Origin: Marinobacter persicus
Lineage (GTDB): Bacteria > Pseudomonadota > Gammaproteobacteria > Pseudomonadales > Oleiphilaceae
DNA: 64,000 nt
NCBI RefSeq assembly: GCF_900114155.1
Contig: NZ_FOSC01000012.1
Span: 96,286 to 160,285, forward strand
Direction: 5' to 3'
In this document: positions 55,791 to 64,000 of the stretch, in pieces
Position numbering within the stretch: the stretch's first letter is position 1
Layout: every line of letters begins with the position of its first letter
Notes under the pieces: generated by a model
Databases searched by the model: none
What the model saw: only the letters and a program-made list of their open reading frames with translations
Told to the model about the DNA's origin: nothing
Translations under genes and position numbers: made by a program

Positions 55791-58684
55791 CGGGTCTCCT
55801 TCAGGTTGTCCCGGCAGGCGGCCAGTATACGGGCCGCCTGTTCGGGCTCGAAATTGTCTAGTGCCTCGCCGGCGTCACGGGCGCATGCCGGGGGCAGGGC
55901 AGGTTTGAGGTTGGCAAAAGCCTGTTCGGGCATCTCGCCCTGGCGCAGTTGGTCAATCAGTGCGTTGAGGGCGTCGATGTCCAGTTCGGTCGCCTCGTAT
56001 GGCTGCGGTGTTTCGTCCGGGTACTGACTGGCAAGCCATTGGCGGGCCGCGTCGAACTGGTCCTCAAGTTGTTGCCACAGGTCTCCGGCCGATTGCCGGC
56101 GTTTGAAGGCCTGCTCCATGTCCGCCAGGGTTTGTGTCAATTGGCCGAAGCCGAGGTTGCCGGCCAGGCCTCGCAAACGGTGTATTGAAGCGCCCGGGTT
56201 TGCCTGCTCGCGCAAGTCGCTGGGCTGGTTTTCAGGGGCCTGCAAGAAACGGCTGGCGGCTTTGTGGTGGGCGCGGGCATCCGGCCAGAGTTGCGCCACC
56301 AATTTGCGGTTCAGGACGTCGTCCGCCGCCTTGGCCGATGTGTGAGCGGCTGGTCTGGGGGAGCGTGGCTGCAGATCCAAACCAAGCAGCCGGGCCATTT
56401 CGGCGGACAGGTCGACGATATTGATCGGTTTGATGGCAAAGCCGTCCATGCCGGCATTCAGTGCATCGCGATGATCGGCTTCAAGTACGCTGGCGGTCAG
56501 GGCGATCACGGGAGTGCGGAGTTGCTGGTGTTCAGCCTCCCATTTGCGCAGCGCCCGGGTGGCTTCGTGGCCATTCAGCTCCGGCATCTGAACGTCCATC
56601 AGCACCATATCAAACGGTTGTTGAGTGGCTTTATCCAGAGCTTCCCGGCCATTGCTGGCGGTGATCACGGTATGGCCCCGCTGGCCGAGCAGGGCTCTAA
56701 GCAATTCCAGATTCTGTTCTACGTCGTCGGCCACCAGCAGGGTCAGTGGTGGCAGCTCGATTTCCTGCTCCGTTTGCCGGTCATGGTCGACCGGCTGGCC
56801 AGCAGCCAGGGGCAGGCTGACGCGAAAGGTGGAGCCTTCGCCGGGCTCACTGGTGGCGCTGATCTGCCCGCCCATCAGTTCGGTCAGCTGGCGGGCAATG
56901 GTGGTGCCCAGCCCGGTGCCGCCAAAGCGGCGGGTCATGCTGGCATCGGCCTGGGTAAAGGGTTCGAAAATTCGGTTCAGCCGGTCCGGCGCAATGCCGA
57001 TGCCGGTGTCTTCCACCAGAATCACCACTTCACCGGTGCGGGGCTGAAGTACCCGCAAGGTCACCCCGCCGGTTTCGGTGAATTTCACCGCATTGCTGAC
57101 CAGATTGAGAATGACCTGCTGGATGCGCAGCGGGTCACCCCGGAAATAGTCATCGGCCTGGTAATCCAGGGTCAGCGACAGGCCTTTGCCGCCGGCCGTG
57201 AGTGACTGGCTGGCAACGATCTGGTCACACACCGCTCGCAATGAGAAATCCCGCTGTTCCAGTTCGGTGTGGCCGCCATCGAGTTTGGCGGTGTCCAGAA
57301 TGTCGTTCAGCAGGGTCAGTAGCGAGCGGGCGGAGTCTTTGACAATGCCCAGGTGCCGGGCCTGATCGGTATTCAGTGAGGTATCCATCACCAGGTCGGT
57401 AAAGCCGATGATGGCATTCATGGGGGTGCGGATTTCATGGCTCATGTTGGCCAGGAAGGCGCTTTTGGCCTCGGCGGCTTGCTCCGCCTGATCCTTGGCC
57501 TGGCGCAGTTCGGTTTCCATCCGGTGGCGCTGGGAAATGTCGGTGATAAAGCCGACAAAGGTGCTGACGCCACCCAGGCGCGATTCACCAATGGCCAGGC
57601 GGATGGGGAACTCGTGGCCATCCTTGTGCAGTGCCCAGACCTCCCGGCCCTTGCCGATGATTTTGCGCTCGCCGGTATCCAGATAGTGTTTCAGGTAGCC
57701 GTCATGGGCATCCCGGTGCGGATTGGGCATCAGCATTTTCACGTTTTTGCCCAGTACTTCGTCGGCGGGGTAGCCAAAAATGCGTTCGGCGGAGTCGTTG
57801 AACGACAGGATGTCACCCTTTTCGGAAATCTTCACAATGCCATCAACGGCGGCGTCGACCGTGGCCTGCAGTTCACTGGCGGTTTTCTGGCTGTGGCGCA
57901 TCAGCACGCGATAACGGGCCACGGCGTTGACGCCGGCGGCCAGCAAGCTCAGGGAAACGGTTACAAATGCAATGGCCAGCGCCAGGATGGTGTGGCGATT
58001 GCTGCCGGGCAGGAAATCCGGGTCGGGTTCGCCGATAAAGCGCGCCGCTTCCATGCCGGTGTAATGCATGGCGGCAATGGCCAGGCCCATGATGGTGCCC
58101 GCCAATAGGCGGCGCTTGTAACCGTGCAGAAGCCGGTGCCGGCGCAGCCCGAAGCTGATCCACAAGGCCAGGGTGCCTAGCACCACGGCCACCAGGATAG
58201 ACAACACGAACAAAGCCGGGCCATAGCGCAACGCCGGGCCAATTTGCATGGCCGCCATGCCCAGGTAATGCATGGCACCAATACCGGCGCCGACGGTAAT
58301 GCCACCGCCCACCAGGCGGCCGGTATTCAGCTCGTTGCGCGCGAGCAGGCTCAAGGTGACCCAGGACGCCAGCAGACTGGGCACGACAGACAGCGCGGTG
58401 ATGCCGGGGTGGTAATGGACATGGGTGGGCATGGCAAAGGCCAGCATGCCGATAAAGTGCATGGACCAGATGCCAAACCCAAGAGAAGCCGAACCGCTGA
58501 GCAGGTGCAGGCGTTGCATGTAGCGGGAGGTGCTGCGCCGGGCGGCCGCTGCCAGCACCAGCGCCATATAAGAAGCGCCGATGGCGATGGCCAGCGACAG
58601 GGCCACCAGGCCCCAATCGTAGTGGCCGGTGACCAGTTTGCCCGGTGGCGTGCCGACAACGAAAAAATCAGCCAGTGAAAGCAA
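55784..58684 (-). CDS. MHYT-domain hybrid sensor kinase with PAS, receiver and Hpt
   Basis: 966-residue membrane kinase starting at TTG with an AAGGG site eight bases before. Seven helices at the N-terminus contain the MHYT motifs MHFIGMLAF, MHYLGMAAM and MHYTGMEAAR, thought to bind copper or sense O2, CO or NO. Then come PAS (~270-390), HisKA (SHEIRTPMNAIIGFTD), HATPase (LVSNAVKFTETGG; TGLGTTIARQL), receiver (MVLMDVQMPELNGHE) and Hpt with His in SIHRLRGLAGNLG. It overlaps the HD-GYP gene, so a four-step phosphorelay ending in c-di-GMP breakdown is likely. Confidence 0.93.
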   Translation of the reverse strand: MLSLADFFVVGTPPGKLVTGHYDWGLVALSLAIAIGASYMALVLAAAARRSTSRYMQRLHLLSGSASLGFGIWSMHFIGMLAFAMPTHVHYHPGITALSVVPSLLASWVTLSLLARNELNTGRLVGGGITVGAGIGAMHYLGMAAMQIGPALRYGPALFVLSILVAVVLGTLALWISFGLRRHRLLHGYKRRLLAGTIMGLAIAAMHYTGMEAARFIGEPDPDFLPGSNRHTILALAIAFVTVSLSLLAAGVNAVARYRVLMRHSQKTASELQATVDAAVDGIVKISEKGDILSFNDSAERIFGYPADEVLGKNVKMLMPNPHRDAHDGYLKHYLDTGERKIIGKGREVWALHKDGHEFPIRLAIGESRLGGVSTFVGFITDISQRHRMETELRQAKDQAEQAAEAKSAFLANMSHEIRTPMNAIIGFTDLVMDTSLNTDQARHLGIVKDSARSLLTLLNDILDTAKLDGGHTELEQRDFSLRAVCDQIVASQSLTAGGKGLSLTLDYQADDYFRGDPLRIQQVILNLVSNAVKFTETGGVTLRVLQPRTGEVVILVEDTGIGIAPDRLNRIFEPFTQADASMTRRFGGTGLGTTIARQLTELMGGQISATSEPGEGSTFRVSLPLAAGQPVDHDRQTEQEIELPPLTLLVADDVEQNLELLRALLGQRGHTVITASNGREALDKATQQPFDMVLMDVQMPELNGHEATRALRKWEAEHQQLRTPVIALTASVLEADHRDALNAGMDGFAIKPINIVDLSAEMARLLGLDLQPRSPRPAAHTSAKAADDVLNRKLVAQLWPDARAHHKAASRFLQAPENQPSDLREQANPGASIHRLRGLAGNLGFGQLTQTLADMEQAFKRRQSAGDLWQQLEDQFDAARQWLASQYPDETPQPYEATELDIDALNALIDQLRQGEMPEQAFANLKPALPPACARDAGEALDNFEPEQAARILAACRDNLKETRC

Positions 58685-58695
58685 AAGGCAGGCCC

Positions 58696-59967
58696 TTAAT
58701 CGTTGGTGACCCGGTTTTTACCGGCGTCCTTGGCAGCGTAAAGGCGCTGGTCCACCCGCTCAAGAATGCTGGCCGGGGTGTCCTCGGGCAGGGATTCGGT
58801 CACACCAATAGACAGGGTGACATGGCCAATTTCCTCAAACTCAATGCCCGCCATTGCCGCGCGAATGCTTTCGGCTATCTCCCGGGCCTTGTCGTCGTCG
58901 CAGAACGGCAGGATTACGATGAATTCCTCGCCGCCCCAGCGTACGACCTTGTCGGTTTTGCGGGTCTGCTCCATGAGAATATCCGCCACTTCCTTGATCA
59001 CCTCGTCACCTTTGGGATGGCCGTGGGTATCGTTGACCACTTTGAAGTCGTCGATATCCAGCATCAGCAGACTGAATGGGGCGTCCTTCTCCTGGGCCTG
59101 AATCAATACCACGTCCAGCTCGATTTCCCCGGCCCGGCGGTTCAAAAGCCCGGTCAGTGAATCGTGGGAGGCCTGCTCGCGCAGTTTCAGCTCGGCAAAG
59201 ACGCGATCACTCAAGTCCTTGATGATGCTGATGAAGTGGGTGATTTCGCCACTGGCGTTCTTGACCGGCGTGATGGTCTGCTGGCAGTGAATTTCGTGGC
59301 CGCTTTTATGGCGGTTCACCACCATGGCTCGGAATGGCAGGCCCTCTTTCAGATGGCGCCAAAGGCCTTTATAGAAGGTTTTGTCGTGGCGACCGGATTT
59401 GAGTACCGACGGATCACGGCCAATCACCTCGGTCGGGCTGTAACCTGTGATGATTTCAAACCCCTGATTGGCAAACTCGATGATACCCTCGGCGGTGGTG
59501 ATAAAAATACCGTCGTAGGCCGCATCAATGGCCTTGGCGAACAGGTTGCCGGTGGATTCGGCCGCATGCAGCTGGGTAATGTCTTTCTGGATGGAAATGT
59601 AGAAACGCGGCTCGCCGGAATTTCCCTTGATTTCGGTAATGTTCCATTCCACCAGATAAGGCCGGCCGTTTTTCCGGTAATTGATGGTGGAGCCGGAGAA
59701 AAAGCCATTTTTTTTCAGATCCCGCCGCAGTTTCTCGATCACCGCCGGTTCTGTCATCGGGCCCTGCAGGATTTTCGGGTTCTCCCCGGCCAGTTCCTCA
59801 GCCGAATAGCCGGTCATGTTGCAGAAGGCAGGGTTGGCATAAACGATCTCATGCCTGGCGTTGGTCATCACGATCGAGTTGAACGAGAGTTCCGCGCTGG
59901 TGCGAAATAATGCCAGCGAGTCATCGGCAGAGAGGCTCTGCAGCGCTTCGGAGAATTCCTGGGTCAA
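58696..59967 (-). CDS. PAS-PAS-GGDEF diguanylate cyclase
   Basis: 423-residue soluble cyclase. Two PAS domains (EIVYANPAFCNMTGYSAEEL with LQGPMTEPAVIEKL, and GIIEFANQGFEIITGYSPTEV) precede a GGDEF domain with an active RWGGEEFIVILPF site and an inhibitory RxxD (RKTD) five residues upstream. It stops 11 bases before the TTG start of the MHYT hybrid kinase, so cyclase, kinase and HD-GYP phosphodiesterase form one operon. It is divergent from acnA. Confidence 0.93.
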   Translation of the reverse strand: MTQEFSEALQSLSADDSLALFRTSAELSFNSIVMTNARHEIVYANPAFCNMTGYSAEELAGENPKILQGPMTEPAVIEKLRRDLKKNGFFSGSTINYRKNGRPYLVEWNITEIKGNSGEPRFYISIQKDITQLHAAESTGNLFAKAIDAAYDGIFITTAEGIIEFANQGFEIITGYSPTEVIGRDPSVLKSGRHDKTFYKGLWRHLKEGLPFRAMVVNRHKSGHEIHCQQTITPVKNASGEITHFISIIKDLSDRVFAELKLREQASHDSLTGLLNRRAGEIELDVVLIQAQEKDAPFSLLMLDIDDFKVVNDTHGHPKGDEVIKEVADILMEQTRKTDKVVRWGGEEFIVILPFCDDDKAREIAESIRAAMAGIEFEEIGHVTLSIGVTESLPEDTPASILERVDQRLYAAKDAGKNRVTND

Positions 59968-60112
59968 TTTTCAGCCTGCATTGATGTGCGTGTAAATAAA
60001 GGGTAGACCAGCATTGTGCAAGCAGCCCGGGGTGTCAACGCGGAATACTGCTTATCCAGGCGACACACTGGCCAATAAATACAAACAATGACGAACATTC
60101 AGCCGGTTTTGG

Positions 60113-60140
60113 TTGAAGTCTGGTTATTCGGTGCAATAGT
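60113..60140 (+). promoter_or_regulatory. Probable acnA promoter
   Basis: -35 TTGAAG (60113-60118), a 16-base spacer and -10 AATAGT (60135-60140) preceded by TGC, an extended -10 arrangement. The start near 60147 leaves a ~24-base leader with the GAGGAGG ribosome site. Confidence 0.5.
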
Positions 60141-60170
60141 AGTTTTAGATTTCCAAAGAGGAGGCATTGC

Positions 60171-62933
<2,763 letters not shown>

Positions 62934-62964
62934 TGGTTGAGAGGGTTTCAGCCTGAAGGAAGCG

Positions 62965-62992
62965 AAGCCGGCGCACTGCGCCGGCTTTTTTG
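62965..62992 (+). terminator. Rho-independent terminator of acnA; group II intron insertion point
   Basis: Ten-bp stem AAGCCGGCGC / GCGCCGGCTT with loop ACT, followed by T-rich bases (to 62991). The intron's first base follows at once. Confidence 0.93.
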
Positions 62993-64000
62993 GTGCGCCC
63001 GGCATGGGCGCACTCCTGGAGGTGCAAGTCCTCCCGTGAGCTGGCCACAGCGAACGAAGTGAAGCGCAACTGCGGAAGGGCGACCGACCGTGGGGAGGAA
63101 GCGTGGAGCGTAAACCGTGAGCCGATGAACAAGAATCGGATACGAGGCACTGCCGAGCAGGGCGAGCGGGCCAAAAGTCGCGAAGCTCTTGTGGCCAAGG
63201 CGAGGTGGTGTAAATCCGGCGGTTGTGCGGTGAAGGAGTGTGTTCTTACCCGGGGAGATCTCGCCTCATGCCTGAAAGGGCGACGTGGCAACACGGAGCG
63301 AGAAGTCAGCAGAGGCCATAGTAGCCGCTAACACAGGGCGAAGGGCCGAACGAGAAGGAGCGTCAAACGCCTTGTCGATGAAAACTGTAAGGCATCAGAT
63401 GCCCGCGCCAGCGGGGCGGGTCGCAACACGGGAAGGTGAAGCCTTGCCGGGCGTGACCAGTGATGAAACAGGACTCCCGCGACGAGAACCGGAGGGCGCA
63501 GGGCGAAGCCTGCTTGAGCAGGCGTTCGCACGAGAGAATATGCAACGGGCATGGAAGCGCGTGAAGGCCAACAAAGGATCGGCAGGTGTGGACGGGCTGG
63601 ATATTGCCCAAACCGCGGAACACCTGCGATGGGTGTGGCCGGAGCTTCGCCAGCAACTGCTGAGCGGCTCCTACCAACCACAACCCGTTCGTCGGGTAGG
63701 CATCCCGAAACCGGACGGCAGTGAGCGGGAACCGGGAATCCCCACCGTCACCGACCGTCTGATTCAACAGGCATTGTTGCAAGTGCTGCAACCTCTGATT
63801 GATCCCACCTTCAGCGAGCACAGCTACGGCTTCCGCCCGGGCCGCCGGGCCCACGATGCGGTGCTGGCTGCGCAACGCTACGCCCAACAGGGTCGCCACA
63901 TCGTGGTGGACGTTGACCTGTCGAAGTTCTTCGACCGGGTTAACCACGACATCCTGATCGACCGCCTGAAGAAACGCATAAACGACCCCGGAATCATCCG
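62993..64000 (+). mobile_element. Group II intron, probably bacterial class C (5' part)
   Basis: The 5' boundary GTGCG (62993-62997) is the canonical start of group II introns and sits directly after the acnA terminator, the insertion rule of class C introns. About 385 bases of structured RNA (domain I onward, with GGCGACCGACCG and GAAGGGCCGAACGAG type elements) precede a reverse transcriptase frame. The 3' end, domains V/VI and the 3' exon lie beyond the window. Confidence 0.85.
63378..64000 (+). CDS. ltrA: Group II intron reverse transcriptase/maturase LtrA (partial)
   Basis: 207 codons, open at the right edge. The frame runs MKTVRHQMPAPAGRV and then shows RT motifs: RAWKRVKANKGSAGVDGLD (RT0/1), VGIPKPDGSEREPGIPTVTD, RLIQQALLQVLQPLIDPTFS, HSYGFRPGRRAHDAV and VDVDLSKFFDRVNHDIL, the strand with the first catalytic Asp. 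The YADD box and maturase domain would be to the right. The start is uncertain; the ATG at 63399 is also possible, and the AAGGAG at 63355 is 17 bases from the first ATG. Confidence 0.88.
   Translation, partial: MKTVRHQMPAPAGRVATREGEALPGVTSDETGLPRREPEGAGRSLLEQAFARENMQRAWKRVKANKGSAGVDGLDIAQTAEHLRWVWPELRQQLLSGSYQPQPVRRVGIPKPDGSEREPGIPTVTDRLIQQALLQVLQPLIDPTFSEHSYGFRPGRRAHDAVLAAQRYAQQGRHIVVDVDLSKFFDRVNHDILIDRLKKRINDPGII

Overview
The window looks like chromosomal DNA of a marine gammaproteobacterium, most likely Marinobacter or a close relative. Three observations suggest this: a Pseudomonas-type pilGHIJK-chpABC cluster, a Pseudomonas-type pyrR-pyrB-pyrC' pyrimidine operon with a tonB-ruvX prelude, and many signalling genes at high GC. 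This placement is inferred from gene content and protein resemblance; no search was run. There are no rRNA or tRNA genes, no CRISPR array and no prophage. The one clear mobile element is a group II intron that enters at the right edge.

Layout. 1-1001 (minus): the end of a zinc uptake operon (zur, then znuC running off the left edge). 1069-14238 (minus): a complete Chp/Pil chemosensory operon for twitching motility and surface sensing (pilG, pilH, pilI, pilJ, pilK, giant chpA, chpB, chpC). 14547-19698 (plus): gshB, a TonB-like protein, ruvX, pyrR, pyrB and a catalytically dead pyrC'. 19753-25785 (minus): HU, pckA, hslO, hslR, a GMP/IMP nucleotidase, a small exported protein, mutM and rsmD. 25953-29932 (plus): ftsY-ftsE-ftsX and rpoH. 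30179-31888: a glyoxylate-pathway pair (tartronate semialdehyde reductase and hydroxypyruvate isomerase), preceded by a striking 28-bp perfect inverted repeat. 32014-41740: a two-component system, greB with a terminator-like leader, an orphan integrase core-binding domain, a DUF465 protein, an exported ATP-dependent DNA ligase, cysK, a triple-periplasmic-domain diguanylate cyclase and a DUF815 ATPase. 41765-47241: DUF3422 protein, a PlsC-type acyltransferase, MAPEG, rhomboid, and a zinc-finger/membrane/helical-repeat protein. 47495-59967: a sensory island with SCO1, three different chemoreceptors, an EAL phosphodiesterase, an HD-GYP regulator, an MHYT hybrid kinase and a PAS-GGDEF cyclase. 60171-62933: acnA. 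62993-64000: group II intron of probable class C with its reverse transcriptase.

How it fits together. The window is dominated by signal transduction that controls surface motility, chemotaxis and c-di-GMP. I find FNR/ANR-type palindromes upstream of four plus-strand transcription units: the DUF465 gene, SCO1 plus a six-helix receptor, the Aer-like PAS receptor, and the CZB receptor. For the first three the box sits about 41.5 bp upstream of the start implied by a plausible -10, as at class II FNR promoters. I infer a local low-oxygen regulon that links respiration, energy taxis and c-di-GMP. Other unexplained structures are (1) a perfect hexanucleotide repeat of the same unit in chpA and in ftsY, (2) a hairpin-plus-T-tract ending exactly at the greB start codon, (3) a FabR/DesT-like dyad before the acyltransferase gene, and (4) the large palindrome near 30.1 kb.
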